From: Blautia_A aquisgranensis
GTDB taxonomy: Bacteria; Bacillota; Clostridia; Lachnospirales; Lachnospiraceae
Length of the DNA stretch: 64,000 nt
NCBI RefSeq assembly: GCF_040096615.1
Contig: NZ_JBBMEJ010000001.1
Location: 310,001-374,000, forward strand
Direction: 5' to 3'
Position numbers and translations under genes: made by a program
Shown here: one piece after another, positions 1 through 8,603 of the stretch
How positions within the stretch are numbered: position 1 is the stretch's first letter
How the letters are laid out: every line of letters begins with the position of its first letter
The notes under the pieces: model-generated
What the model saw: only the letters and a program-made list of their open reading frames with translations
The model's database searches: none
What the model was told of the DNA's origin: nothing

Positions 1-573
1 CTTTTTTCCAATGAATCCGGTATGGGTTCTGCTCCTATCGCTGCTGCCGCCGCTCAGACAAGAAACCCGGTACGTCAGGCACTCGTTTCCAGTACCGGTA
101 CTTTCTGGGACACTGTTGTGGTATGTCTGATGACCGGTCTTGTTCTTGTAACCAGCATTATGAAAAATCCTTCTATCGACATGGGAAATATCACCGACGG
201 CGGCGTTCTTACCACCCTTGCTTTTCAACAGATCCCGGTTCTCGGCCCTGTGATCCTGGTTGTCGGAATCATTTCCTTTGCCTATTCCACGGTTCTTGGG
301 TGGGCCTATTACGGTGAACGATGTGTGGAATATTTTTCCGGCAAAAAAGGACTCATTCCTTATCGTATCCTGTACGTTCTGGTAGCTGCCATTGCACCTG
401 TGATCTCCCTGAATCTGGTATGGACCATAGCTGATATCCTGAATGCCCTGATGGCGATTCCCAACCTGATCGCCGTGCTGCTCCTGTCCAATGTGATCGT
501 CAGTGAAACAAAGAAATATATTCATGATCTTGATGCCCGGGACGATACACCGATTGAAATAATCGATAAATAA
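1..573 (+). CDS. Sodium:alanine/glycine symporter (AGCS family), C-terminal part
   Basis: This is the 3' part of an inner-membrane cation:amino-acid symporter. The reading frame is open from base 1: the codons before the first ATG at 22 read LFSNESG and continue into MGSAPIAAAAA, which matches the conserved AGCS signature around LFSNE(A/S)GMGSAP. The rest carries four or five hydrophobic segments (roughly residues 30-50, 70-100, 120-145 and 145-165 of the visible part) and ends in a charged cytoplasmic tail rich in Asp and Lys. The family couples Na+ or H+ entry to uptake of alanine or glycine; the substrate cannot be read from this fragment. The gene starts upstream of the window. It ends at a strong hairpin shared with the convergent carbonic anhydrase gene. 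Confidence 0.9.
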   Translation, partial: LFSNESGMGSAPIAAAAAQTRNPVRQALVSSTGTFWDTVVVCLMTGLVLVTSIMKNPSIDMGNITDGGVLTTLAFQQIPVLGPVILVVGIISFAYSTVLGWAYYGERCVEYFSGKKGLIPYRILYVLVAAIAPVISLNLVWTIADILNALMAIPNLIAVLLLSNVIVSETKKYIHDLDARDDTPIEIIDK

Positions 574-580
574 ATTATTC

Positions 581-644
581 AAAAAAATAACAGCTTCTTT
601 CTCTGCTGCGTTTCATGCAATCAGTAAAAAAGCTGTTATTTTTA
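581..644. terminator. Bidirectional intrinsic terminator between convergent genes
   Basis: A run of A followed by ATAACAGCTT on the left (581-595) pairs with AAGCTGTTAT and a T run on the right (about 629-643). A loop of about 30 nt separates the arms. The A-rich left flank and T-rich right flank allow termination of the symporter (+) and the carbonic anhydrase (-). Confidence 0.8.
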
Positions 645-1148
645 TTATAAGATACCCTGATTTTTCATCTCTTCCGATACAGCAAGATATTCTTTGCTGT
701 TTTCCAGAATACCAAGTTTTTCTTCCCAGGTAAGGTTGCGTTTGATCCTGGCCGGACTGCCCATAACCAGGGAGCCATCCGGAACTACCGTATTCTTGGT
801 GACAAGGCTTCCTGCTCCTATGATACAGTCATTACCGATCTTCGCTCCGTCAAGGATCACTGCTCCCATTCCGATCAGAGTCCGGTCACCAATGGAACAT
901 CCGTGAATCACAGCGTTATGTCCTACTGTGACATTATTTCCGATGTGAACCGGCATACCGTGACTCACATGAACGGTACAGTTCTCCTGAATATTCGTCT
1001 CCTCGCCGATCACAACCGGAGCATCATCACCACGGATCACGGCATAATACAGCACACAGCTGTCACGGCCAATCGTCACATCTCCTACGATCACAGACTG
1101 CCGGGCGATTCTGGCACCCTCTGCGATCTTTACATCTTTATAGTTCAT
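645..1148 (-). CDS. Gamma-class carbonic anhydrase-like hexapeptide-repeat protein
   Basis: This 167-residue protein is built of left-handed beta-helix hexapeptide repeats (I/V-G-x-x-x-x periodicity through residues 15-140). Its His pattern matches gamma carbonic anhydrases: VHVSHG near residue 60, then VGHNAVIHGCSIG, giving His residues at the spacing used for the shared metal site. The family (YrdA/PaaY/CaiE-like trimers) hydrates CO2 or has an undefined acyltransferase-like role; catalysis here is inferred only. The start ATG at 1148 follows AGAGGAAAA, and the gene lies 12 bp behind the AAA+ ATPase, so the two are probably co-transcribed. That places it downstream of a CO2-releasing decarboxylase operon, which may be meaningful or chance. 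Confidence 0.85.
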   Translation of the reverse strand: MNYKDVKIAEGARIARQSVIVGDVTIGRDSCVLYYAVIRGDDAPVVIGEETNIQENCTVHVSHGMPVHIGNNVTVGHNAVIHGCSIGDRTLIGMGAVILDGAKIGNDCIIGAGSLVTKNTVVPDGSLVMGSPARIKRNLTWEEKLGILENSKEYLAVSEEMKNQGIL

Positions 1149-1160
1149 TTCGATTTTCCT

Positions 1161-2651
1161 CTAGTTCAGAAGCTCTCTTACCATATCCGGGGTAAAGGTC
1201 ACTGCTTTTACATGATCTACCTCGATCTGATACAGTGCATTGGCTGCAATATGCTCTGCTGCCTGCTCCAGATCACGGATTCCTGTGGTATCTGCAAATT
1301 TCTCGATCACTGCATCCAGCGCTTCGTCTGTCACAATACATTCTTCCGGTTTCAGGCTCATGCGTTTGAGAACCTTCGGAAGCGCAAATCTTGAGAAGAT
1401 GATCTTCTTTTCTTCCGGTGTATAATCCGGGATATCGATCACTGCAAAACGGGACATCAAAGGAGCGCTGATCTGTGACTTATCATTGGCTGTTGCGATC
1501 GGATAAACACCAACAGTCGGAACCATACATTCCATATAGTTGTCAGTAAATCCAAGATTATCCAGAAGAGTCAGAAGTACATCTGCCGGATTTCCGTTGC
1601 CTTTGCCTGAGGCTGCCTTATCAAGCTCGTTGATGATAAATACCAGGTTGGATTCTCCTGCCATGGAAAAAGCCTCCATGATGATTCCAGGTTTCGCGTT
1701 GGCATAAACACGTGAGCTTCCGGTAAGCTGTTCCGGATCATTGATGGAGCTCATATCCAGTGTGGTCCACGGCATCTTCAGGATTCTCGCAACTGCATAG
1801 GCGATCTGGGATTTACCGGTACCTGCCGGTCCCACAAGAAGAAGTCCGTAAGCCGGAAGTGTATGGGTACGATTGATCTGAATAATCGTCTCGATGATTC
1901 TCTGTTTTACACGCTCCATTCCATAAAGCTCTTCATCCAGGATACGGCGTGCTTCCTTCGGGTCAATAGATTCAAAGTAATTATGCTTCCACTGAATGTT
2001 CATCATAATGGAAAGCGCTCTCTGTGCATGGCGTCTCTCCTCCTGGGAAACCTCGTGGGAGCGGGCCACTGCCAGATTTCGTCTTGCCCAGAGGCGGATA
2101 TTATCCGGCATGGTTTTTCCTGCACAGGTCATAAAGTCCGTAATACTCTGGATGCTGGTCAGCTTCATATCGTCGCCGTCCTCATCCTCGTCTTCATCCT
2201 CATTTACTTCTGCCGGTGCGCTGCTTGCAAAAAGACGGTCGATCATAAACTGGAGAAAACCATCCTCTGCTGAAAGCTTGGTTCCGCCACCGAATGCGAT
2301 CTCACGGATCTTGTAAACGGCATAGCCCTCTTCTGTATTCTTTCCGGAAAGACGGATATTGATATGATTCTCTCCGAGCCATTTGATCAGGCTTGTAAAA
2401 CGGGAATCGATCTTCAGGATGTCTGCCGGAAAAACACCGTCCTCTTCCTTAAATTCAAATGCGGTCTGTTTCGCAGGATTGGAAAAATATCCGCAGGAAT
2501 GATGCTTCCATTCTCTTCTGCTGTTGTCAAGGATCAGTACCGGTTTCTCCGGTGTGGCTTCTGTCTCGTTAGAACGGAATGTTGTATATGTACACTGGCT
2601 CTTCGTCTCATTCTTATCTGCCGGTGCTGCGCTGAAATCAAAAACTGGCAT
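1161..2651 (-). CDS. Lon-like AAA+ ATPase lacking a protease domain
   Basis: The start chosen is ATG at 2651, preceded by AAAGAGGAG, giving 496 aa; the frame is open a little further upstream without a good ribosome site. Residues 1-145 are unrecognised. An acidic stretch of alternating E and D follows at 149-161. Residues 235-475 align by eye with the Lon ATPase module: LDEELYGMERVK (238-249), Walker A GPAGTGKS (274-281), a GSSRVYANAKPG pore-loop-like segment (311-322), sensor-1 ATAND (386-390), Arg finger R401 and sensor-2 GIRD (457-460). Where Lon has LLDEIDK the protein reads IINELDK, so the Walker B Asp is Asn (N341) while the catalytic Glu (E342) is kept. No Ser-Lys protease domain follows. 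It could be a remodelling or MoxR-like chaperone; its client is unknown. Confidence 0.75.
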   Translation of the reverse strand: MPVFDFSAAPADKNETKSQCTYTTFRSNETEATPEKPVLILDNSRREWKHHSCGYFSNPAKQTAFEFKEEDGVFPADILKIDSRFTSLIKWLGENHINIRLSGKNTEEGYAVYKIREIAFGGGTKLSAEDGFLQFMIDRLFASSAPAEVNEDEDEDEDGDDMKLTSIQSITDFMTCAGKTMPDNIRLWARRNLAVARSHEVSQEERRHAQRALSIMMNIQWKHNYFESIDPKEARRILDEELYGMERVKQRIIETIIQINRTHTLPAYGLLLVGPAGTGKSQIAYAVARILKMPWTTLDMSSINDPEQLTGSSRVYANAKPGIIMEAFSMAGESNLVFIINELDKAASGKGNGNPADVLLTLLDNLGFTDNYMECMVPTVGVYPIATANDKSQISAPLMSRFAVIDIPDYTPEEKKIIFSRFALPKVLKRMSLKPEECIVTDEALDAVIEKFADTTGIRDLEQAAEHIAANALYQIEVDHVKAVTFTPDMVRELLN

Positions 2652-2724
2652 ATTTTTTACTCCTCTTTCTCTGAAAAATATCTTTATCCAGTTTATCACG
2701 GATTGGAGATCTCAACAACTGCTG

Positions 2725-3111
2725 TTATGATTTTTTATGCATTTTTTTGCATAAAATTTCTGCTATACGTTGTACAGCTTCCTGAACCTCGATAATTTCT
2801 TTCTTCGTGATCCCATCTTTGTGAAAACCACCCGTGCAGATAACTCTCCGATCCAGACTAGCGGCAATCTTTTCTGACAGCCACCTGCATATCGCCTCAT
2901 CTTTATGTCCCGGAAAATTCAGGACAGAGGATGTCGCACTTACTGAACCGTCTCCTGTGAGGGATTTCCTGGGTTCTGTCTGAACCACACAGCCCAGGTG
3001 CGGCCGGTCACCGCCCTGCAGGCAGATGAGTACATCTTCCCCAGCAAATCCGGCGCTGACCTCAAACCGGCAACCGGCTGCTTCCGTCTGTTCTGTTACA
3101 GTCCATTCCAT
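2725..3111 (-). CDS. LpdD-like accessory subunit of a UbiD-type decarboxylase
   Basis: This 128-residue protein resembles the small D subunit (LpdD/BsdD/VdcD-type, proposed prenylated-flavin chaperone) found with UbiD/UbiX phenolic-acid decarboxylases. Visible family-like features are the GEDVLICLQGGDRPHLGCVV segment (about residues 24-43), SVLNFPGHKDE (about 62-72) and GGFHKDGIT in the C-terminal half. Its ATG overlaps the ubiX 3' end by 16 bp, indicating translational coupling. Assignment rests on sequence resemblance plus the invariant neighbourhood ubiD-ubiX-D. The protein is probably cytoplasmic. The following gene, the AAA+ ATPase, starts 73 bp further on and may be on the same transcript. 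Confidence 0.75.
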   Translation of the reverse strand: MEWTVTEQTEAAGCRFEVSAGFAGEDVLICLQGGDRPHLGCVVQTEPRKSLTGDGSVSATSSVLNFPGHKDEAICRWLSEKIAASLDRRVICTGGFHKDGITKKEIIEVQEAVQRIAEILCKKMHKKS

Positions 3112-3665
3112 CTTCGGTACTCCTTTGCCTCTATGCCAAATGGCTCCAGAAGCTTCGCCGCAATGTGATATGTCATGTCGTCGATCGTCTCCGGTTTATG
3201 ATAAAAGGTCATCATCGGTGGAATGATCCGTACCCCCGGAAGCATGGACAGTTCGTAAAGGTTCCGAAGATGTATCCCGCTTAAAGGCGTTTCCCTGGCG
3301 GCCAGCACCAGGGTTCTCTGTTCCTTGATCGTCACATCTGCCGCGCGTAAGATCAGATTGTCCGCATATCCGCTGTGGATTCCGGCAATAGTCTTCATGC
3401 TGCAGGGAACTATGAGCATACCTTCTGCCTTAAAAGAGCCGCTGGCCGGTTTTGCCCCGATCTCTTCCGGATTGAATACATGATCAGCCAGTTTCTTCAC
3501 CTCTTCCGGTGTCCAGGTGGTTTCCTGCTTAAGTGTCAGCTCTGCACTGGGACTCATGATAAGACCGGATTCATACTCCGGATTCTCCCGGATGATCTCC
3601 AGACATTTTATGAGGAGGGGCAGACCACTTGCACCTGTCGCCCCCACTACGATTCTTTTTTTCAT
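3096..3665 (-). CDS. ubiX: UbiX-type flavin prenyltransferase
   Basis: It makes prenylated FMN, the cofactor of UbiD decarboxylases, from FMN and dimethylallyl phosphate. Sequence marks are the N-terminal FMN-binding GATGASG, MSPSAELTL, VPCSMKTIAGIHSGYADNL, the family motif LAARETPLS and the C-terminal PPMMTFYHKPETIDD. The start chosen is ATG at 3665, whose ATGA overlaps the ubiD stop codon by 4 bp and gives the usual MKKRIVVGATGASG N-terminus (189 aa). An ATG four codons earlier (3677) is also possible. It lies between ubiD and lpdD in one operon, so its prenyl-FMN most likely serves the neighbouring UbiD enzyme. Confidence 0.92.
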   Translation of the reverse strand: MKKRIVVGATGASGLPLLIKCLEIIRENPEYESGLIMSPSAELTLKQETTWTPEEVKKLADHVFNPEEIGAKPASGSFKAEGMLIVPCSMKTIAGIHSGYADNLILRAADVTIKEQRTLVLAARETPLSGIHLRNLYELSMLPGVRIIPPMMTFYHKPETIDDMTYHIAAKLLEPFGIEAKEYRRWNGL

Positions 3666-5128
3666 TTTTTCAGCCATCTTTCCGGATCCAGCTCCATAAA
3701 ACGTGCTCTGTGAAAACGGTCTTTCAGATCATAAGGTACGGTGCAGTCAAAAATTGTTTTGCATGCAATTCCGTGATCCCGGATGCTCGTAGAAAATGCC
3801 GGATCATTGGAAGGATCAAGAGGATGGCATCTTACCCCTGGGATCGTAACTACATCCACATCACCCTGGAATCTCGTATTCATAGCCCAGAGTACATCGT
3901 TCATGTCAAAACAGTCCACATCTTCATCAACCAGGAACACATTTTTCAGCTCACTGAACGCAGAAAATGCCAGAAGTGCTGCTTGGCGCTGTCTTCCTTC
4001 ATCACTTGGTGAAAGCTTCTTAAACTGCAGGACTGCCATATATTTTCCGCCGCCTGCACTGCTGCAGTAAACATTCTGGAGTCTTCCGGGCATTGCTTTT
4101 TCCACCATGCCGTAAATGCTGGCTTCTGTAGGGATTCCTGCCATGGATACATGCTCTTCACTTGGTCCGATGCAGGTCTGCATGATCGGATTTTCACGGT
4201 GTGTCACTGCTGTTACTTTGATCAGCCAGCACTGGTCACTTGCAGGTCCTGTGTATCCCGGAAATTCCGGCATCGCATATCCGGTGTTGCTGTTCTGGTC
4301 TTCTTTTACACGGACTCCCGGAATCACTTCACCTTCAATAACATATTCCGCATTGGCAATGGCTTTTTCTTTTACTGTCACACATTCGCAAAGCTCTACC
4401 GGCTCTCCACGCAGCGCACCTGCTACAGACAGCTCATCATATCCAAGTGGTGTTGTCGGTGGCTCAAAACAGGAACCGATCTCAATAGCCGGATCCACAC
4501 CTATGCTGATAGAGATCGGAAGCTTTTGCTCAAGCTGTTCCGCACGCTCTGCCATGGCTCCGATATGTCTTGCTCCCGGAGTAAAAAAAATCGAGAGCTC
4601 GTCTTTTCCCTGAATGCAGAGACGGTGAATAGTTACATCATGCACACCGGTATCCGGATGGGTTGCATAGCACATGCCAAGTGTGATATACGGGCCTGCA
4701 TCATCCGGCGTATTGGTCGGTGCCGGAACAAGATTATAGAGATCAAAATCCGGATCTGTTGCTTTGTGCACGATCTGCTGGCACGGTGCTGCTCCTTTGA
4801 AATCTACAGGTGGAATAGGATTTTCCACACTTTTGCAAAGCATCTTTCCCAGATTTTCCGGCTCAGTGTCCAGCAAAGCTGCCACTCTTTTTCTGCTCGC
4901 CAGAAGTCCGATGGCTACTTTTGCTCCCGGATGTCCTTTCACATTATTAAAGATCATGGCCGGTCCTTCTTTTGTCGGACGCTTTACTGTTCCGCCTGCG
5001 CCTACATAACGGTAAACACCTGCAAGCTCCGCCATCGGATCTACTTCCACATCTGTATCAATAAACTGATCTGGCATCTCACGCAAAAGTGCCAGTGCGC
5101 TTCTTAAGTCTTTTACTTTCTCTGCCAT
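3662..5128 (-). CDS. UbiD-family prenyl-FMN-dependent decarboxylase (phenolic-acid type)
   Basis: This 488-residue enzyme belongs to the UbiD family, which reversibly decarboxylates aromatic or alpha,beta-unsaturated acids using prenylated FMN. Start ATG 5128 follows GAGGAGG; the open frame upstream lacks a site. Typical segments are AMIFNNVKGHPGAKVAIGLLASR near residue 75-97, the RHIGAMAERAEQ helix, SIGVDPAIEIGS, and NAEYVIEGEVIPG, which carries the conserved acidic residues of the active-site network. Followed by ubiX and lpdD and facing a LysR gene, it matches the layout of Bacillus bsd and Lactobacillus lpd hydroxybenzoate/gallate decarboxylase systems. The substrate cannot be told from the sequence; a dietary plant phenolic acid is plausible for a gut organism. 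Confidence 0.88.
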   Translation of the reverse strand: MAEKVKDLRSALALLREMPDQFIDTDVEVDPMAELAGVYRYVGAGGTVKRPTKEGPAMIFNNVKGHPGAKVAIGLLASRKRVAALLDTEPENLGKMLCKSVENPIPPVDFKGAAPCQQIVHKATDPDFDLYNLVPAPTNTPDDAGPYITLGMCYATHPDTGVHDVTIHRLCIQGKDELSIFFTPGARHIGAMAERAEQLEQKLPISISIGVDPAIEIGSCFEPPTTPLGYDELSVAGALRGEPVELCECVTVKEKAIANAEYVIEGEVIPGVRVKEDQNSNTGYAMPEFPGYTGPASDQCWLIKVTAVTHRENPIMQTCIGPSEEHVSMAGIPTEASIYGMVEKAMPGRLQNVYCSSAGGGKYMAVLQFKKLSPSDEGRQRQAALLAFSAFSELKNVFLVDEDVDCFDMNDVLWAMNTRFQGDVDVVTIPGVRCHPLDPSNDPAFSTSIRDHGIACKTIFDCTVPYDLKDRFHRARFMELDPERWLKK

Positions 5129-5186
5129 TAAAAAAACCTCCTCTGATTTTCTTATATTTATTTTATCTCCTTTGAGCATAGCGAAT

Positions 5187-5230
5187 CAATTCTTTCTATG
5201 GTATAATTGTTTCCATATTGGAATGAATTG
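5187..5230. promoter_or_regulatory. LysR-type operator and divergent promoter region
   Basis: The spacer between ubiD and the LysR gene holds TTCCATATTGGAA at 5211-5223, a TTCCA/TGGAA inverted repeat that fits the LysR T-N11-A box. An outer imperfect inverted repeat (CAATTCTTTC at 5187 against GGAATGAATTG ending 5230) surrounds it. A TATAAT for the regulator lies at 5202-5207. A candidate ubiD promoter on the minus strand is TTGATT (about 5181-5186) with TAAAAT 18 nt downstream. Binding by the adjacent LysR protein is inferred from position. Confidence 0.6.
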
Positions 5231-5262
5231 TGTTATTCATACTTGAAAGGCAGGTATTTTTC

Positions 5263-6141
5263 ATGACCTTTGAACAGATTGATCTTTTTATCTGTGCAGC
5301 TCAGTCTACAACTTTTTTTGATGCTGCGGAAGCTATGCATACTTCCCAGTCTGCCCTTTCCAAACAGATCATGAAACTGGAGAAGGAACTTGAGACCACT
5401 TTATGGGATCGGAGCCGACGCCGTGCAGTCCTTACTCCCGCCGGAGAGTTTTTTTATAAGGAGGCTTTAAAAATATCCGGACAGTACCATCGTTCCCTGG
5501 AGTCACTGTCCCATTTTAAGGACAGTAAAGAACATGGGCTTCGGATTGGTACACTTCCGTTTCTTTCCCAGTATCATCTTACTTCACAGATCCACCGCTT
5601 CTGTGCAGAGCATCCCGAAATTCCTTTTTCTCTGAAAGAGGTAGAGGATCAGGAGCTTCTGTCCGGACTTGAAGATGAACAGTTTGACCTGATCCTTGCA
5701 AGAAAAAATATGCTGGATCTGAAACTCTGCCATTTCTGCCTTCTCACAGAGGACCGGATTTCTGCTGTATTTCCCACCTCACATTCCCTTGCAGAAAAAG
5801 AATCCGTTTCCCTGAAAGAGCTTTCTGGAGAGACCTTTATTCTGATGCCCCCTCATACTTCCATATACAGGCTTTGTATGCAGAGCTTTCACAAGGAGAA
5901 CCTTCATCCACAGATCGTCCGGACTGCACGTGCAGAATCTATTGTCAGTGCTGTGGAAGCCGGAGAAGGAATCAGCCTCCTTACAGAAAGCAGCTTTCGT
6001 CTGTTCCGTCAGCCATTGCTTACTGCTGTCCCGGTTAAAGGGCTGGAAAAATTGTCGATTGGAATTGCATACAAAAAAAAGAGACCTGTTTCGGTCTCTG
6101 CAAAAACTTTTCTTGATTTTATGTCTGGAGCGCAGCAATAG
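5263..6141 (+). CDS. LysR-family transcriptional regulator, likely of the decarboxylase operon
   Basis: This 292-residue regulator has an N-terminal winged helix-turn-helix (residues 1-60: FDAAEAMHTSQSALSKQIMKLEKELETTLWDRSRR), a linker helix and a substrate-binding-like effector domain (about 90-290). ATG 5263 is preceded by GAAAGGCAGG; an in-frame ATG 11 codons earlier has no ribosome site. It is transcribed away from ubiD, the usual arrangement for a LysR activator that senses the substrate of the neighbouring operon (compare BsdA with bsdBCD in Bacillus). The inducer is probably the aromatic acid that UbiD decarboxylates; this is inference. The gene ends in a GC-rich hairpin and meets the feoAB gene 18 bp later. 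Confidence 0.88.
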   Translation: MTFEQIDLFICAAQSTTFFDAAEAMHTSQSALSKQIMKLEKELETTLWDRSRRRAVLTPAGEFFYKEALKISGQYHRSLESLSHFKDSKEHGLRIGTLPFLSQYHLTSQIHRFCAEHPEIPFSLKEVEDQELLSGLEDEQFDLILARKNMLDLKLCHFCLLTEDRISAVFPTSHSLAEKESVSLKELSGETFILMPPHTSIYRLCMQSFHKENLHPQIVRTARAESIVSAVEAGEGISLLTESSFRLFRQPLLTAVPVKGLEKLSIGIAYKKKRPVSVSAKTFLDFMSGAQQ

Positions 6142-6149
6142 TGCTGCGC
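6130..6149. terminator. GC-rich hairpin over the LysR stop codon
   Basis: GCGCAGCA (6130-6137) pairs perfectly with TGCTGCGC (6142-6149) around a four-base loop that contains the LysR stop codon. No T run follows on either strand. It may separate the convergent LysR and feoAB transcripts, but it is not a classical intrinsic terminator. Confidence 0.35.
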
Positions 6150-6159
6150 CCCGATCCGA

Positions 6160-8538
6160 TCAAAATCCCAGCAGCATTCCCACTGTATGTACAAGAAATG
6201 CTACCACCCAGGCTGTTGCACACTGCAAAAATGCAATGCCCACGGCAGCACGCACAGTTCCCATCTCTCTTCGCACGGTTGCGATTGCTGCAACACATGG
6301 GGTATACAGAAGTGTAAAGATCAGGAATACGTATGCGGTAAATGGCGTGAACAACGTAGTCAGAAGCGCTGTTTTTCCGCCAAGGAGAACAGTCAGCGTG
6401 GACACAACGCTCTCTTTTGCCATAAAGCCTGTGATCAGCGCTGTGGAAACTCTCCAGTCACCAAATCCCAAAGGTGCAAAAATCGGTGCTACAACACTGC
6501 CGATCATAGCCAGAAGACTCTGATCTGTGCTGGATACCAGGCGCAGTCCTGCACCGAAATTCTCCAGGAACCATACGATCAGTGTTGCCGCAAAAATAAT
6601 AGTAAATGCCTTCTGGATAAAGCCTTTCGCTTTTTCCCAGATCAGCTGTCCGACACTCTTGGCAGAAGGCAGACGATAGTTTGGAAGCTCCATAACAAAA
6701 GGTACCGGTTCCCCTTTGAACTTCGTTTTTTTCAGAACCAGCGCATACAGGATTCCACAGATGATTCCTGCAAAATACAGGCTGATCATTACAACACCTC
6801 TCCACTGCTTCGGGAAAAAGGCGCTGGTAAGGAGTCCATAGATTGGAAGCTTCGCACTGCAGCTCATAAACGGTGTCAGAAGGATCGTCATCTTCCTGTC
6901 ACGCTCACTTGACAGTGTCCGTGTTGCCATGATTGCCGGTACCGAGCATCCAAAGCCGACCAGCATCGGCACAAAGCTTCGTCCGGAAAGTCCGATCTTA
7001 CGAAGAAGCTTATCCATCACAAAGGCCACACGAGCCATATATCCGGTGTCTTCCAGGATCGACAGAAAGAAAAACAGGGTAACGATCGTCGGAAGAAATC
7101 CGATCACGCTTCCGATACCGCTTAAGATTCCGTCAACAACAAGGGAATGCAGTACCGGGCTGACACCAGCCGCTGTAAGTCCCTTACCGATAAGAGCGAT
7201 CACCCAGTCTACACCCATCGTCATCCAGTCCGAAAGCCATGCTCCCAGATAATTGAAGGTCATCACAAATACAAATGCCATGATTCCTATAAAGCAAGGG
7301 ATCGCTGTATATTTACCGGTAAGTATACGGTCAATCGCCACACTACGTTTATGCTCCCGGCTCTCGGCAGGTTTTACTACGGTTTTGTCACAAAGCTTCT
7401 CGATAAAATTAAAACGCATATTCGCAAGAGCAGCTTCTCTGTCAAGTCCGCCCTCCTTCTCCATAACGGATACCAGCTCATTGAGAACCTTTTTTTCGCC
7501 CTCAGGCAGTGCCAGCCGTTCCTCGATCAGACGATCCTTTTCCACGATCTTAGTGGCTGCAAAACGCACAGGCAGATCGGCTTTCTTCGCATAGGGCTCG
7601 ATCAGATGAACCGTTGCATGAATACACCTGTGAACCGATCCCACAGGATCCTGCGGTGACTGGTTATCTGTACAGAAATCAATTCTTCCCGGTGCCTCTC
7701 TGTGCCGCGCCACGTGCATCGCGTGATCGATCAGTTCATCAATTCCCTCATTCTTCACAGCTGAGATCGGAACCACCGGAATTCCAAGAATTTCCTCCAG
7801 CTCATTGATACGCACAGAACCGCCGTTGGCCCGCACCTCATCCATCATGTTCAAAGCCAGAACCATGGGAATTCCAAGCTCCATCAGCTGCATGGTCAGA
7901 TAAAGATTCCTCTCAATATTGGAAGCATCTACAATATTGATAATTCCCGAAGGCTTCTCATTCAAAAGAAAATCTCTCGTTACAATCTCCTCATTGGAAT
8001 ACGGAGAAAGCGAATAAATCCCGGGAAGATCCGTCACCACAGCCTCCGGATGCCGCCGGATCGTTCCCTGCTTCTTATCCACAGTCACACCCGGGAAATT
8101 GCCTACATGCTGATTAGAACCTGTAAGCTGATTGAAAAGCGTCGTCTTACCACAGTTCTGATTACCCGCCAGAGCAAAGCTGACCGGTTCCCCACGGGGA
8201 ATCGTATCACCGATCTTGTTCCGTCTGTAATCTCCAGCCTTTCCAAGCTCACCCACGCCCGGATGCGCGATCGGCTGATGCCGTTCACTCCCCCGGGGCT
8301 CCTCACGGACATTCTCCGTCTCCACGATCTCAATCTTCGCAGCCTCCGCAAGCCTCAACGTCAGTTCATACCCCCTAAGCTCCAGCTGAACCGGATCCCC
8401 CATAGGAGCCCTCTTCCGAAGAGCCACCTCCGTCCCAGGCGTAAGTCCCATATCCAGAAGATGATGCCTAAGCTCACCCTCCCCATGGACACTGATAATT
8501 CTGCCACACTTACCCGTCTTTAATTCATCCAGTGTCAT
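6160..8538 (-). CDS. feoB: FeoA-FeoB fusion ferrous iron transporter
   Basis: This 792-residue protein fuses a FeoA SH3-like domain (residues 1-75, with HHLLDMGLTPGTEVALRKRAP) to a full FeoB. The FeoB G-protein domain begins near residue 118 with G1 GNQNCGKTT, then a NFPGVTVDKK switch region, G3 DLPGIYSLSPYS and G4 NMMD. A GDI-like helical domain follows, then the polytopic membrane region (about 400-790) with two Gate repeats (GFGCSVPAIMATRTL; GFMAKESVVSTL). It imports Fe(II) across the inner membrane under anaerobic conditions. FeoA and FeoB are usually separate genes. No FeoC is visible. The gene stands alone with its own promoter upstream. FeoA fusion at the N-terminus presumably fixes the regulator at the G-domain. 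Confidence 0.95.
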   Translation of the reverse strand: MTLDELKTGKCGRIISVHGEGELRHHLLDMGLTPGTEVALRKRAPMGDPVQLELRGYELTLRLAEAAKIEIVETENVREEPRGSERHQPIAHPGVGELGKAGDYRRNKIGDTIPRGEPVSFALAGNQNCGKTTLFNQLTGSNQHVGNFPGVTVDKKQGTIRRHPEAVVTDLPGIYSLSPYSNEEIVTRDFLLNEKPSGIINIVDASNIERNLYLTMQLMELGIPMVLALNMMDEVRANGGSVRINELEEILGIPVVPISAVKNEGIDELIDHAMHVARHREAPGRIDFCTDNQSPQDPVGSVHRCIHATVHLIEPYAKKADLPVRFAATKIVEKDRLIEERLALPEGEKKVLNELVSVMEKEGGLDREAALANMRFNFIEKLCDKTVVKPAESREHKRSVAIDRILTGKYTAIPCFIGIMAFVFVMTFNYLGAWLSDWMTMGVDWVIALIGKGLTAAGVSPVLHSLVVDGILSGIGSVIGFLPTIVTLFFFLSILEDTGYMARVAFVMDKLLRKIGLSGRSFVPMLVGFGCSVPAIMATRTLSSERDRKMTILLTPFMSCSAKLPIYGLLTSAFFPKQWRGVVMISLYFAGIICGILYALVLKKTKFKGEPVPFVMELPNYRLPSAKSVGQLIWEKAKGFIQKAFTIIFAATLIVWFLENFGAGLRLVSSTDQSLLAMIGSVVAPIFAPLGFGDWRVSTALITGFMAKESVVSTLTVLLGGKTALLTTLFTPFTAYVFLIFTLLYTPCVAAIATVRREMGTVRAAVGIAFLQCATAWVVAFLVHTVGMLLGF

Positions 8539-8603
8539 ATCTTCACCTCATCATAAGTACAATCTACATGGTCAATACCCATATACGTATCACCACTGCT
8601 ATA

